A stretch of 64,000 bases of DNA, taken from NCBI GenBank assembly GCA_963383645.1, contig OY726558.1, forward strand, positions 184,071,634-184,135,633. The letters run 5' to 3'. This DNA is from Muscardinus avellanarius (Eukaryota > Chordata > Mammalia > Rodentia > Gliridae). Positions 1-11,525 of this stretch are shown here, in pieces; position 1 is the first letter of the stretch; each line of letters opens with the position of its first letter. The position numbers were made by a program, and so were the translations under genes. Under the pieces are notes generated by a model. It did not search any database and was not told the DNA's origin. It was given only the letters and a program-made list of their open reading frames with translations.

Positions 1-641
1 CACCTGAGCCACTTCTTAGGGTCTGATATCTAGAAGTTACACATCTCCGGTCTTTCTACCAACCCATGCTTCTTTACATTATTATCATCATTGAAATTAT
101 AAAACTAATCAAGGAGGGAGGGTACTTCTGTTGGCCTCTTCAAGGTGGCTGCTTCATATTCTTCCCAGGTAAACCTCCTAACCACCATTTTCCAAGATCT
201 GTTCCCACACATCATTCCAAATATTTCTGCCTTCAGAAGCTTCTAGAACTGAGAGAAGCCCTAGTTGTAATTAAAACATTCCCTCAGTGTCAGAGGATAT
301 ATATAAAGTGTCTCCCACGTTTCCTCTTGATGACTGAAACGGTCTAAATAAGAATAACACGAATGTTTCTAGAAAATTCTTCCAGGGTCTTTCTGTAACC
401 TGAGAAAATCAGTGGGTTCTGTGGCTCAGCAGGCTTCTAGCTCAAAACAAGAGGCAACATTCCATATTGGCTTACAACCTTCCAACTTCATGAGCTATTC
501 CTTAAGTACCCCCACTACCATCACGTGCATACAAACACATTTGATTTCTGGCATGCATTCCCTCTTCTCTTCCCTCTTGTTGAGGGAAAGAACCAGCCAT
601 TTATGCATCTGTCTGGCTCATGTTAAATAGGGTGAACTGCA
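1..641. other. Unique sequence, no gene seen
   Basis: No repeat family or coding exon is recognised here. The short open frames at 66-347 (93 codons) and 412-630 (72 codons) have no recognisable domain, and their residue content looks like translated non-coding DNA. Confidence 0.5.
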
Positions 642-655
642 TATAAGGCTGGTTC

Positions 656-871
656 AATTTTTTTTTTTTTCATGGTACTGGGGGTGGAACCCAGAGGCTT
701 TCTACCTCCGCACTATATTCCCAGACCTTTTGTATATTTTATTTGGAAACAGGGTCTCACTAAGTTGCTGAAAGCCTCACTAAGTAGCTGAGGCTGGCTT
801 CAGACCTGTGCGATCCTCTTGTCTCAGCCTCCCAAGCATGAGGATTACAAGCGTGCGCCACCACGCCCGGC
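656..871 (-). mobile_element. B1-dID dimeric SINE, intermediate subfamily
   Basis: On the plus strand it reads T-tract, then ID half (GGTACTGGG...), then B1 half ending GCCACCACGCCCGGC, so the element is antisense. The B1 half derives from 7SL RNA and the ID half from tRNA; such dimers are known from squirrels, dormice and mountain beaver. It is non-coding and was mobilised by L1. The target-site duplication TATAAGGCTGGTTC is perfect at 642-655 and 872-885, so the boundaries are exact. The ID half has the GTGGAACCCAGAGGC version, intermediate between the older and youngest copies in this window. Confidence 0.95.
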
Positions 872-1130
872 TATAAGGCTGGTTCTCAACAAGTGTCTTT
901 TGTTGAACCCTGAAGAAAGATGATAACCCCAGTGACTGGTGTCACCAATTCCAAAGCATGTGGACACCATTCACACTTCTAAGACCACCGGTTATCTATC
1001 TACAAATCATTGAATTAGCCTTTTAAAACATCTCCCACAACCAAACATGTAAGGTTCACAGTAGCAAATCTAGTTAGTTGGTCTGGACCACTCACTTCTA
1101 TTTGAGGGATTCTGTACTGTGTATTGGTAC

Positions 1131-1716
1131 CTTTAGGATACTAGGACAAAATACTAGGTAGGTTTTAAACAACAGAAATTTAGGTCTCACACCATTCTGG
1201 AGGCTGGTAAATATAAGACTAAGGGCTGACAAATTAGGTGCTTGGTGAGGGTACTTTTCCTTGTTCAAAGATTGCAGACAGTTTGTTTTTCATTCTCCTT
1301 TTAAAGAAAGGGTGAATGAGCTCTCTAGGTCTCTCTCTCGTTTTTATTTCTGGTACTAGGGATGGAACCCAGGGGCATTCTACCTCCAAGCTATACCCAC
1401 AAGCCCTATTTTTTATTTTTTTATTCCTTATTTTTTTGAAACAGGGTCTCACTAAGTTAAGGAGGACCTAAGTAGCTGAGGATGTCCTCAAACCAAGATC
1501 CTCCTGTCTCAGCCACCCAAGTGTTGGAATTACAAGCTTGTGTCACCACACCCAGCTTCTAAGTCTCTTTTTATAATAGTAATAATCTACTAAAGAAAAC
1601 TGTACTTTCATGATCTAATTGACTTCATAAGGCCCCACCCTAATTCCATCATGACGGGTCTGAGGCTTCCATATATGGTTTTTTTTGGGGGGGGATATAA
1701 ACATTTAGTCAATTGT
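1131..1716 (-). mobile_element. MaLR-type (MLT1/MST-like) solo LTR, antisense
   Basis: The order of motifs matches the antisense of a common mammalian MaLR LTR: 'AAACAACAGAAATTTA', 'CTGGAGGCTGG' near 1200, 'AAGGCCCCACCCTAATTCC' near 1630 and a G-rich end near 1685-1695. It is interrupted by the SINE at 1340-1556. No internal retroviral region is seen, so it is a solo LTR. Strongly diverged; the exact subfamily is uncertain. Confidence 0.6.
1340..1556 (-). mobile_element. B1-dID SINE, older subfamily, inside LTR
   Basis: Antisense dimer with the older ID half (GGTACTAGGGATGGAACCC) and B1 half ending CACCACACCCAGC. An imperfect target duplication (CTAGGTCTCTC before, CTAAGTCTCTT after) shows insertion into the LTR that spans 1131-1716. 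Confidence 0.9.
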
Positions 1717-3224
1717 CACATTGATTTGAACATAAAATTCAGAATAACAAGAAAACATCCCAAGAATTTCTGCAGTATTATGTACATAAAGCAAACATAT
1801 TTGTAGTATTTCAGGCAGAACTAAGGAAGTTGTCTTGATAATATGAATGCATTTCAATGTTTTGACTCTTTCTCTTGATTTTTCTGATTTTTATTGTTTC
1901 ATCAAATCATATTATTTGCTTATTATTTTGCTAATAGTGAAACAGAAAGAATAAACATCTTAAAATGGTGCATTGTACTAATTTGTTAATTTTGTTAAGC
2001 AGTTGGAAGAACAAAAGCACTAACTGTTGTTGTTTGGAGAATGAAAACGTCTTCAGCAAAGCATAGAGACAGAGCTGCAGAGTTACAGTAAATTCAACCT
2101 GATGTTGCTATTAGTGTAAATGCCTTAGCTAAATGGTACCAACTGAGATCATTAACTTTGCTTTCATAGCAATTTTCTTAATGTTACTTAGCAACTTCAC
2201 TTTGAAAATACCCATTTCACATTCCTGTAGCCTAAGGAGCATCATTAGTAGTAAAATTACATGTTTGATTGCTTAGCCAGAAAAGAGTTAATGTTATGTC
2301 CTGAGGATCTATCACTGGCTGCTAGAAGTGTGCTCACATGGTATGCATTTAATACATACCACCCAATCTCAGTATCAGGGCTACATTAAAAGCATGAAAA
2401 TATATTCACCATTAACTCAGAATATTCCACATGTGATATGCTGTGAAATGTAAAATTAACATTTATACACTATTATGTAATGAATGCAAAAAATCAACAA
2501 AAAAGTTGTAGATGAGAGTACTTAAAATGTCAAAAAATGTATATTGGGAAATGTATGATTATTTTCTAATATAACATAGACCTGATAATATCGATAACAA
2601 AGATTTCTCCAATGGTATGAAAATTGATTTAGCATAATTGTTTCTTTAGCAGTCAATGCAATATAACAACTGTAGAAAGTCAAAAGCAATCAAAATGATC
2701 ATAGTAAAAACAATTATTTATTCTAATTTTCTGTATTTTTAATTGTTTATAATTACCATGTATAATGTCTTTTTTGAGAGATAAGTGGCTTTATTATTGA
2801 GCAAATATATTTAATATAATCCAATTAACTTTTGCTAAATAGCTATACACAAAACCTGGGTATGCAAACACTATTTTTTATTTTTTTAAGTTATTGAAGA
2901 GTATTTTAAGCATCCTCATCTCTATTCTACAGATAACATGTTTTTGCATTTTTAAAATGCAGGCATTTTTTGTCCAATTTAGCATATAAAAGGCAGAGTT
3001 GATATATGTTCTTAAGAAAAGAAAATATAAAAGCATTTCAATATTACTAATAAGTTCTATCCCTTCTTCCATAGTTTAATGACATGCATCTAGTTTTCTT
3101 TCCAGTCTTGGGTCTCTCATGAGTCTCCTTTTATCACTTTCCTTTAAATATGGATATTCCTAAGAACTTGCTTCATTGCTTTGTTTTCTCTCCTTTATCA
3201 TACACTTTGATAGCTTCCTTATCA
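1717..3224. other. Unique AT-rich sequence
   Basis: No lineage-specific SINE or L1 is visible in 1.5 kb, which is a long clean stretch for this window. The part at about 1990-2360 has more balanced composition and homeodomain-like cores, and is listed separately. Confidence 0.5.
1990..2360. promoter_or_regulatory. Candidate conserved non-coding element
   Basis: Repeat-free and of moderate GC for the region, with TGTTACTTAGCAAC at 2183-2196, E-box-like and GATCATTAA-type motifs. Texture resembles mammalian conserved non-coding DNA, but no alignment was possible. Inference only. Confidence 0.2.
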
Positions 3225-3405
3225 TATCTGTATAGTTGGCATTAAATCAATATTCATCTACTTAGCCATCCACTCATCCATGCATATATCCAAACATTCA
3301 ATTATATAACATGTACTGACTGAGAGCTACCACACTCCAAATAAGTAAGCCAGGTTTTGGAGACTGAAAGATGAAAAAGACATAGCCCCTGATACAAGAG
3401 ACATG
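3225..3405 (-). mobile_element. L2-like LINE 3' end relic, antisense
   Basis: The run of 'CATCCACTCATCCATGCAT', 'TACTGACTGAGAGCTACCA', 'GATGAAAAAGACATAGCCCCTG' elements follows the antisense L2 3' end (ATTCATTCAACAAAT, TGAGCACCTACTATGTG, AAGACATAGTCCCTG in typical copies). Heavily diverged. Confidence 0.45.
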
Positions 3406-3844
3406 TATATTGAATGTTTCTTTCTGGATATATTCATATCTCCTCAAACTCAACACACCTAGAATTAAGTACTTTTTTTATCCTCAACTATATTTTCTCC
3501 CCAAATTTGCTATTTCTGTTTTTTCTTTATTACTTCATGTTTCTTGTCATTCTGATTCAATTTACTGACTTTTCCCTTCTTGATCCCCAGCCAATTATTC
3601 TCTACTCTAGTATTTTTATTCTTTATTACTTAATATCAGAAATATTTGGTTTGAAAAGCTTATATATGCAAGATATGTTTCAATTATTTATCTCAACACA
3701 TTTTGAAATTTATACATGCCTGAAGATATGCTTAAGTACTTTATCTCAATAAATTATAATTGGTAAAAGCATGTAAATTAAATGTGTAAATGTCTATATG
3801 GAGTTAAATTTACCACCTTCCACCACTACCTTTTTTTTCTGAAA
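3406..3844. other. Unique AT-rich sequence with a chance open frame
   Basis: The 112-codon frame at 3414-3752 is rich in F, L, I, Y and S, as expected of translated T-rich DNA, and has no domain I recognise. No repeat family recognised. Confidence 0.4.
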
Positions 3845-4045
3845 TAATAAGAGCTAACATTTTAAATGTGTACTGATTGATTTATACCTATTAGGTACTA
3901 TACTAAAACTTAACAGATCCATATCAAAGATCCTATTTTTATCACCCTTTGATAACTGAAAAAATGAGTGACTTGATTAAAGTCACATAACATAGCACTG
4001 AACAGCAATGGCTATAAACCTAGGACATCAGATTCTATACGTTAT
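3845..4045 (-). mobile_element. MIR SINE relic, antisense
   Basis: Ordered MIR landmarks on the antisense strand: AATAATAAGAGCTAACATTT, TTAGGTACTATACTAAAAC, GATAACTGAAAAAATGAG, ATTAAAGTCACATAACATAG and a 3' part ending CTAGGACATCAGATTCTA. Old and mutated, but the sequence order is right along 200 bp. Confidence 0.7.
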
Positions 4046-4329
4046 GTTTATCACATCTCTGTAGTATTTTGGTGGGTATAAATTATATTGGGGCTTTTTC
4101 TTGTAGTTATATCCGCAACCTTAAACAGTATGCCTCCATATTAAAAAATCAACTGCAGTCAATACCTATTGTTCCTCCACTGGAAAAGACCACTATGGAG
4201 TTCATTTTCCTTCGACTCATTTCCACTGCTTCTCTCTTCCAAATGCAAATATATCTATATAATGTATATAATATTTTGCATATCTTTATTTAAGCTACTT
4301 TCCTCCAATAATAGCATATTATGCAAAGT

Positions 4330-4530
4330 ATTTTTGCCTCATTTTTCCATTTAAAATAATCTTGCTGATATTATTATGTCTCCACATCTATAATTGTACT
4401 GATATTTTAATGGCTACCTAAAATCCCACACTGCATTGCAGTATACCTGCATTCATTTAATCAGCCCTTTATGATTAATATTTAGTCTCCTACTACTTTT
4501 CTGGTATAAGCGATACTGCATCAAACACTG
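4330..4530 (-). mobile_element. Ancient L1 3' relic, antisense
   Basis: The motif order 'TTTTAATGGCTACCTAAAAT', 'CATTTAATCAGCCCTTTATG', 'TTTAGTCTCCTACTACTTTT' parallels the antisense end of old mammalian L1s. Divergence is high, so the call is tentative. Confidence 0.35.
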
Positions 4531-5139
4531 AAGATCTCTGGGACTTTGGATTTAGAGATGGTTCTCTCTAAGGTTACCAGACTGCTGATGGAAGCCTTAG
4601 TTCTTCCAGAATTTTGTTCAATTGATTAAAGAGGAGCCCTTTTCCTCTTCCCTCAGTCACAAGAGTGCATGCCCTGTAGATGAGTCCTGTGGATACAGGC
4701 AGGTGAGGCAGAGTACTAAATGTATTTTTATGTGACCCACAGTGAATAGCAGTGTTTGGCCCTGCATCTTGCTCCATCCTTCCATATGGCCAATGCTGAG
4801 CTTTTTCTTTCCAGCTTCTGCAGAAAGGGCCAGACACCTCCTCTGCCAACATCACCTCCCTATCGTATCACTCCATCCACATTTCAAAATGCTTCCATGT
4901 TCCTTTTGCTTTCATGTGTCTTATATGGTCATGATCTTTCTCTTAGGCCCTTTAGAAGTTCCATATACTCTCAGATGGAAAACTATATAAAATCATTGTG
5001 TAGGTTTTTAATGGAAAGTTATATTAATTTAAAAACAAAAGGTATTATCATATTATTCATCAAAGGAAAAAAATCAATGAGAATATTTTCCTTTTTAAAG
5101 GTCCTTGTGGGTTTATACAATTGTTTATTTGTTCAATTT
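4531..5139. other. Unique sequence, slightly GC-richer
   Basis: Overlapping short open frames occur on both strands (minus 4574-4855, 93 codons; plus 4756-5157, 133 codons, running into the next SINE). No domain is recognised in any of them, and openness on both strands argues for low local stop-codon density rather than coding. Confidence 0.4.
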
Positions 5140-5149
5140 TTAATGTACT

Positions 5150-5352
5150 TTTATTAGCTACTGAGTATTGAACCCAGAGGAATTCTACCTCCAAGCTATA
5201 CCTCCAGCTCTTTCTATTTTTGGTTTCAAAACAGGGTTTCACTAGATCGCAAGAGTCTTGTTAAGTTTCTGAAGCTAGTCCTGAGCCTGTGGTCCTCCTG
5301 TCTAAGCCTCCCAAGGTACTAGGGTTATAGGTGTGAGCCACCATGCCCAGCT
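5150..5352 (-). mobile_element. B1-dID SINE, older subfamily
   Basis: Antisense dimer. ID half near 5158-5215 (TGAGTATTGAACCCAGAGG) and B1 half ending GAGCCACCATGCCCAGC at 5352. It has many substitutions, and no clear target duplication was found. Confidence 0.85.
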
Positions 5353-7505
5353 CTGCTCTCAATTTCAGAATGGCTCTGTGTTAGAGAAGCTTACTGAGAG
5401 AGTGAATAACATGCTTCCTGAATGAAAACTTTTCAGGTTTTTCATTGATCTCAGAGTAATTAGAGAAAAATACAGAAATAACTCCTTGTTTTTGTAGGCC
5501 TGGTGAAACCTCACAATATATTCATTAAATAAGTCCTTTGTGGTTGTCACTAGGAATATTATTCTAATTAGTCCATTGGATCAAGTCATCTTGAGAGATA
5601 TGTATTTGAAGCTGATTAACTTGGACATATAAGTCCACACAATTGCTTTTAGATGGAGGAGGAAGAGATCTAAAGACTTCAATTAGTGATAGAAATTTGA
5701 TTCGTTCCAACTTCTTAGTTGCTAACAAATGCAAGGTATTGAAAGTTAAGCACAGAAGTGTTTGCCAAAATGTAACTAGAATATATTTGAATTGTCTTAG
5801 CAAAACACAGAGGGAAAAGTTTAAGTCAACTTCCAAGGCAGAATAATTTAGACTAATGTTCATAGCCTTTGCCAACTTTTTGTTCTAAACTTCAAAGTTT
5901 TATTGAGCATTGTGAACAAAATATTTCTTGAATAGTAATAAAGGTAGGAAAAGAGTCTTAAATACATAGAATTAATTTCAAATACAACCTCTCCATTTTC
6001 TTATCTCTGGACAACCTGTGACTGTCACTTGGTTTTGTATCAGAATAAATATGGTGATCTCTGTAATCAATGATCAGCATCTTAGATGATGATCTGACCT
6101 CATTTTGAATGTTGATTTAATCATTCAGATTAAATCAACTCTGGAAGCACCATTTGAACAAGGAGGATGTATCCTATGTCATCCTCATCTCCTCCAATAA
6201 CACCAGCTTTAATGGTCCAGCAATAATTCTGATTTTCTTGATGTTGTTTTGCCTCTGACTGGCCCATATTTCCCAGAACTGTTAAACTATTCTCTGGCTG
6301 GCTTATTTCCTGCAATTATTCATTCGGAGGAGTAAACATCATTGGCTCAAATATATTTCACTCAGGAAGCCTGAGTTGAATAAAAAGAAACATCAGCACA
6401 TTCCAGTGATCAGTTGGTAATGACAGCTTAGAGTTATCTCTAGTACATATTATATTTTATACAAAGTATACCCAAAAGGCATAGGATTTTCCATAGGAAA
6501 ATTCATACATACGACTTGACACTTACTTTATTCATTCTAGCCCCCAGGGTAGAATTTAAGAATGTTTCTGTACAGCTAACCATTCATAATTGATCCTACT
6601 GATTCATGGTTTGAATATAAAAGTATGCTATTAAACAAAAATATATATGTTTGAAAGGAGTCTGACAAATTTTTTTACTTCAAGAAATTAAAAGAAAACA
6701 ATTTCCATTCATATGTAAAAGCTAAGTGCATAATATGTCTATAAGAAAAGGAAAGTATTGACTCTAAATGATGTACGGACTATAAACTGGTGTTATGGAA
6801 AAATAATTTAGAACTTAGATTCACGCATTAAAACAAATAAATTCTACACAGATTAAAAATAAAGACTTCAAAAAATTACAGGCAGAATTGAAATGTATTG
6901 ATTTTACTATAAATGAAAGCAATTCTTAAATATAATACCAATGGTATGAAATTAAAACTAAAAAACAGAATAATTCACATACATATACTAGTTTAATGCT
7001 ATTCAAAATTAAAGAAATTAACTGTGAAAATATCTTGTTATTAAAAGAGTCATTAGGTGGATTATTAGGTCATTTTCGCAACATAAATGAACCTAAGAGA
7101 ATCACCATGCTGCACAATTATAGTGGGCACTTATATTCATTTCACATGACAACTCAGATGTTAAAAATGATAATAATAATTATAAATTATTAAATATGTG
7201 CCTTAAATTATGTTTTACAATGTAATTTTTAAAGAAATATAAAATACTTTTTTACACATTAGATTTTTATACACATAACTTTTATGATAATAATAAAACA
7301 TACTTTAAATTTAAAATATGTACCTTTCCCCAGAGAACCATGAAACCTGCCAGATCATTACTTCTGGAAGAGAAAATTGATAATACCTTTTTTAACCAAT
7401 CCCTTGACATTTGGTTCATATACACTGCTTTGGAAATTTTACTTTAAGAAGCTATCACATGCAAATAATTTAAAATTTGAATGAATATTTACCTCAAAGA
7501 TATTT
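5353..7505. other. Unique AT-rich sequence, 2.1 kb without recognised repeats
   Basis: No SINE, L1 tail or exon recognised. The minus 103-codon frame at 5564-5875 and its plus-strand counterpart at 5643-5846 show no known domain. The interval 6120-6330 is listed separately as a possible regulatory stretch. Confidence 0.45.
6120..6330. promoter_or_regulatory. Candidate conserved non-coding element
   Basis: Non-repetitive, balanced-composition DNA including CTTTAATGGTCCAGCAATAA near 6207, GGCCCATATTTCCCAGAAC near 6260 and GCAATTATTCATTCGGAGG near 6312. Homeodomain-type TAATGG and AATTATTCAT cores sit within about 110 bp. Conservation is not demonstrated. Confidence 0.22.
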
Positions 7506-7567
7506 ATGCATCTTTAATGTTGAATCATCATCTTTAATAATGAATCATCATCTTTAATGATGATTTT
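7506..7567 (+). repeat. Short minisatellite, ~21-bp unit, about 3 copies
   Basis: Three near copies of (CAT)CATCTTTAATRATGAAT follow each other with only single-base differences. Confidence 0.85.
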
Positions 7568-7569
7568 TG

Positions 7570-7935
7570 ATAGATAGGAAAGTCCATCTATGCAATGAAA
7601 TATTTTACAATCATTAAAAATTATCTATGGCATGGCACACATATATATGATATATATATTTTTTAAATACATATAATACATATATATATATATATGATAC
7701 TTTTCAAGGGATACAACATTTTAGGAGAAATAAGTTGAAGAAATGTACACATGGTGACTATAGTTAACATTGCATTTTATTTTTTAAAAGGTGCTTACCA
7801 AAATATATGCAATACAATACATGTATTATTTTACTTGATTAGCAGCTATCCTGTCACATATATACAAAGATATGTATATTTCAGAATAATATGTTGTATA
7901 TGATGAACATATACAATATTTATTAAATTATAAAA
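7570..7935 (+). mobile_element. Old L1 (L1M-type) 3' end
   Basis: Sense-strand landmarks of old L1 3' UTRs: 'ATGGTGACTATAGTTAACA' near 7752, then 'TATTTCAGAATAATATGTTG' near 7877 and 'ATGAACATATACAATATTTA' near 7902. An AT dinucleotide tract (7641-7696) interrupts it. Confidence 0.6.
7641..7696. repeat. AT-rich dinucleotide tract
   Basis: Imperfect (AT)n with ATATATATATATATATGA at its right end. It lies inside the old L1. Confidence 0.9.
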
Positions 7936-7940
7936 TTAAA

Positions 7941-8020
7941 GGGTTAGGGATGTAGCTCAGGGTAGAGTGCTTACCTAGCATATGTAAACCTTGAGTTCAA
8001 TCCCCAGTACAGGAAAAAAA
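7941..8020 (+). mobile_element. ID element (tRNA-derived SINE), solo copy
   Basis: Starts GGGTTAGGGATGTAGCTCAG, continues with GAGTGCTTACCTAGCAT and TTGAGTTCAATCCCCAGTAC, then an A-rich tail. The GTAGCTCAG...GGTAGAG A box and GTTCAATCCC B box of the tRNA promoter are visible. It is the monomer of which the larger SINEs carry a diverged copy. Confidence 0.93.
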
Positions 8021-9068
8021 GTAACAAAGAATTAAAAGATAAAATGTAATAAGAAAAGTTAAAAACTGCTCCTATAGCTCTGTGAAAACAAGAACATTGC
8101 CCATCTAGCTTACATGTATATCCTATGTAGAACACCTGATATATACTATGTACTTAGAAAAATGGAAAGAAATTAAGAATTATGTTATGTGTTTAAATTA
8201 ATAGTAGTTAATTTTGACCTTCAGAAGATAACCTAATTGTTTTTATTTTCCAAATTTTCTAAATCAGTATATATTTCTTACATTATCAGGGAAATATTAA
8301 AACTTTAATTTGCTAGTTGTCACCAAATTGTTGTTACCAGCCATGTACTGAAAAAAAGGAAACTGTGAGGACTTAATCTCAGTTATTTTATTTGAGAATT
8401 AAACCTTGCATCACCTGCTTCAGTATCAGCTGTGTTCAGTATAAACTGTGCTTCAGTATAAACTGTGTTTACTTAAAATGAAGATTTGTGAGCCAGATTG
8501 GGAGTGGAACATTGACCTACATTTTTATCACCTTTTTGGGATTCTTCTCTTGATTGCCAGATGGTTTGCCAATACATTAAAGCTAAAGAATCACTGAATT
8601 AGAAAAATAATCAAAGTTCAGTGGAGTTCCGAACATAGGAACGGTGGCCTTTTAGAGGAATTTCTTAAAAGCCTGATGTATATTACTGGCAAATTGGTGT
8701 AACAAACATTATGAGTGAGTCTGTGACTGTAAGAGAACTGATAGAGTCCTAAGTAAATGAATAAAAGTGTCATCGGCAATAAATAGCATTAAGCCTATAA
8801 ATAAAAATTATTTTGAGTAAACCATATGATTGAAATTTATTTTTTAACCTACAAGTACAAAAAATTGTTCTAACAGTAGATCGTAACTTTTCTTAACTTT
8901 GGAAACTATGATCAGTCTCTGATGCTGACAAGTACATACATGTAAGAGGTGTCTGGCAAATGCAGAATTTAGGTATCTTTTATTTTTTTTTCAAACCAAT
9001 GATACCTTACTGGTATTCTGAGATTGTGTATTTTAGATGATCTTAAGAAATACATAGCTCACAAAATA
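8021..9068. other. Unique AT-rich sequence
   Basis: No repeat family or gene recognised. A local duplication of TTCAGTATAAACTGTG lies at 8434-8471. Confidence 0.45.
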
Positions 9069-9990
9069 TTAATCAGTCAGCAAATACTTATTAACTATTT
9101 TTATGTGAAGATACATTTCTAGGTGTTAGATAGGAAATGATGAGAAAGAGAACATCCTTCTTGAGAAAAGGTCCATCCTAATAGTTAAAAGCAAACAGTA
9201 AGCTGGGTGTGGTTGCACATGCCTGTAATCCAAGTGCTTGAGAGGCTGAGACAGGATGATGACAAGTTCAAGGACAGCCTCCAAAACTTAGGCCCTCAGC
9301 CCAAGTAAGTGAGATTAGTAAAAATTAATAAAAATAAAAATAAAAAATATAAAAATAAAATAGGACAGGTACAGTACAGTACAGCTCAGAGACAGAACAC
9401 CCCTGGATCCATTCACAGTACCAAACAGTAAACACATAAACATATATAGGAAAGATAGTTTGAGATAATAATTACTACAATGAAGAAAGTAACCTAGGAG
9501 AATGTGATTAAATGTAGGAGACTAAAGATGCAGCCTCTGGAGCTAAAGTGCTGATCAGAGACGTCTGTAGGGAGATGATATTTGAAATAAAGAGTCAGCT
9601 AAGTAGGTTCTATAAGAAAAGAACACTTCAAAAAGATCAAGTCAAAAATGAAGAGGCTCTGGAAAATGAAGAAAATTGATGATCAAGGTGAGGCAGCAAG
9701 ACCAGTGTGAAGTTGGAAATTAGATGAAAAAGGATTGTCTAACTAAAGATAACAGAGGTCGTGGTAAGGAGAGCTGCTGAGAAGTCACTGGAGGGTTTTA
9801 AGTAGCAGACTAACATGATCACAGTAGGATATAAGCAGATCACCCTGAACACTGAGTTGAAAATGGACTGGAACCCAACCAGAAGGGAGAAAAGAAAGTT
9901 AAGAGGGGTGTGCATAGGTTCTGGATAAGAAGTTATGTGGTTGAAACTGGTGGTGGTGTAAGTGATGGTGGAAAGTGATTATAAATACTG
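9069..9990 (-). mobile_element. Ancient L2-like LINE, antisense, ~700 bp
   Basis: Begins with an antisense 3' end (CAGCAAATACTTATTAACTA, GTTAGATAGGAAATGATGAG), then 'AATGAAGAAAGTAACC', 'GGAGATGATATTTGAAATAA', 'GGAGGGTTTTAAGTAGCAGA' near 9791 and 'AACATGATCACAGTAGG' near 9811. This is the order seen in long antisense copies of an ancient mammalian LINE that I take to be L2. It is interrupted by a SINE. Confidence 0.6.
9201..9421 (+). mobile_element. B1-dID SINE, older, sense
   Basis: Starts AGCTGGGTGTGGTTGCACAT and ends in the ID half with its A-rich tail near 9340-9420. The target duplication CAAACAGTA at 9192-9200 and 9422-9430 shows insertion into the antisense LINE. Confidence 0.9.
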
Positions 9991-10072
9991 TGTTACATAC
10001 AATATTTGTGTTTGTAAATACTGTGTACACACTTACTGGATAGGGTATCAAAAGTAAGAAGTCAAGGATTTA

Positions 10073-10266
10073 TTTTATTTATTTTATTTTGCACTGGGGG
10101 GTGGAACCCAGGGGCTTTTCTACCTCTGGGCCAAACTCTCAGACCTATCTTATTTAGAAACAAGGTCTCACTAAGTAGCTGAGGCTGGCTTTGAGCCTGT
10201 GTGATCCTCCTGTCTCAGCCTCCCAAGCACTGGGATTACAAGCATGCACCACCATGCCCAACTAGG
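10073..10266 (-). mobile_element. B1-dID SINE, intermediate subfamily
   Basis: Antisense dimer with tail TTTATTTTATTTATTTTATT and ID half GCACTGGGGGGTGGAACCC. Target duplication AGTCAAGGATTTA is perfect at 10060-10072 and 10267-10279. Confidence 0.95.
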
Positions 10267-10391
10267 AGTCAAGGATTTAGACTACGTGCCATGGGCTGAA
10301 TCGCATCCTGTCAAATACAAGCTGAAGCTCATTGTTAGGATGTTTGGATATGGGCCTTTGGAAAGTAATTAGATTTAAATATTGAGATCTT

Positions 10392-10596
10392 CAGGACTTG
10401 AAGGACACGAAGTACTTCACTGGACATGAGGTACATACACAAATTTATCAGTGCTAATCACAGTGTCCTGAACAGGAAAGTGGGGGAGGGAGTGGGGTAG
10501 GAACAGGGGAGGGCTCAAGGAGTGCTGTGTGCAGGTATGTCTCTATCACCCTGAACTCTTCATCACGCCATATGATTATAATATGCCGATAAAATC
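10392..10596 (+). mobile_element. L1 3' end, 5'-truncated, inserted in LTR
   Basis: Carries the window's own L1 3' UTR motifs: GGGTAGGAACAGGGGAGGGC, GTGCTGTGTGCAGGTATGTC and ATGATTATAATATGCCGATAAAA. Near-identical 11-bp flanks (ATTGAGATCTT and TTTGAGGTCTT) look like the target duplication. Confidence 0.75.
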
Positions 10597-10676
10597 ATTT
10601 GAGGTCTTGTGGGTGAATTCTTCATGATAGGATTATTAGTACCTATATAAAATGAGAAACAGGGTGTGCATTCTCC

Positions 10677-10722
10677 TCTATCTCTCTCTCTCTCTCCCTC
10701 TCTCCCTCTCTCCCTCTCTCTT
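10677..10722. repeat. CT-rich microsatellite
   Basis: (TC)n grading into CTCTCTCC units within the LTR. Confidence 0.95.
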
Positions 10723-11429
10723 CTGTATGAGGATTTTCAAGGTCTGCCAAAGATTGATTTAGGGAAAGAGGCAAAGTTAGTAACTATACAATTTTTAAAA
10801 TGGTGAAAGGGGATATGTAGTAGCTCTGACTGACAAAGTTGAGGACAATTGCAAAAATTGTGATAAAATGAGTAACATAAATGTAGTTTTATGATTTTTC
10901 TATGGATCATTAGGAACTCAGAGATAGATACTAAGTAAAGTATCTAAGATGTATCTGAGAGCTACATTCAACTACCATGATTTTATCAAAGTACTGGTTA
11001 AGAAGAAATCATTGCATATGAGTAAATACATACTAGATACCAACAACACACATACATACTGAATTTTGAAATAATGAGTAGGAATAATCCATGTAATATC
11101 ATACCATACAGATTAATATTAACTATGAAGGTCAGACTGATGTTATCATTATAGCTTTTGTTAGTCACATAGTCCTTCTCAATAAACCTCCTAGGAATAT
11201 ATTTGAGCAAACTGGAAGAAAATTCATTTATAAAATGCTTATAATACTGAAAGAAGAAAACAGATTATTTTTGTGATTTTCCTACCTGGAGAAGAGGAAA
11301 TGTATTAACATGACAAAAGTAATAACCTACCATTAGGTCTAAATAAATAGAGCAGCCTTTGATCTTAAAATGCTACTTCATTTTTTAGACCTAATTTTCT
11401 GAAAAATTCAAGTTTTGATAGCTTTGTTA

Positions 11430-11525
11430 TAGCATTGTTATAAGTATTAAAACATAATGGTAGCATCTAAGCAAATATCTAACACATAGAAAGCACTGAA
11501 TAATTAATGGTTACCGATAGCACTC
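11430..11525 (+). mobile_element. MIR 3' end relic
   Basis: GTTATAAGTATTAAAACATA followed by CTAACACATAGAAAGCACTG and AATAATTAATGGTTA parallels the sense MIR 3' end. Confidence 0.5.

Larger units (their letters stand above)
10288..10760 (+). mobile_element. MaLR-type (MLT1/MST-like) solo LTR
   Basis: Sense landmarks: CCATGGGCTGAATCGCATCC near 10289, GGATATGGGCCTTTGGAAAG near 10346, then ATGATAGGATTATTAGTACC near 10624 and a CT-rich segment near 10680. An L1 tail splits it at about 10392-10596. Confidence 0.6.

Noticed and set aside
3414..3752. 112-codon open frame
   Set aside because: Composition is F/L/I/Y/S-rich as expected for T-rich DNA, with no domain or exon context.
4756..5157. 133-codon open frame
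   Set aside because: Runs into the SINE at 5150, overlaps frames on both strands and shows no recognisable domain.
7941..8020. tRNA gene
   Set aside because: The A and B boxes are those of an ID SINE; an A-rich tail is present and no cloverleaf anticodon arm can be drawn.
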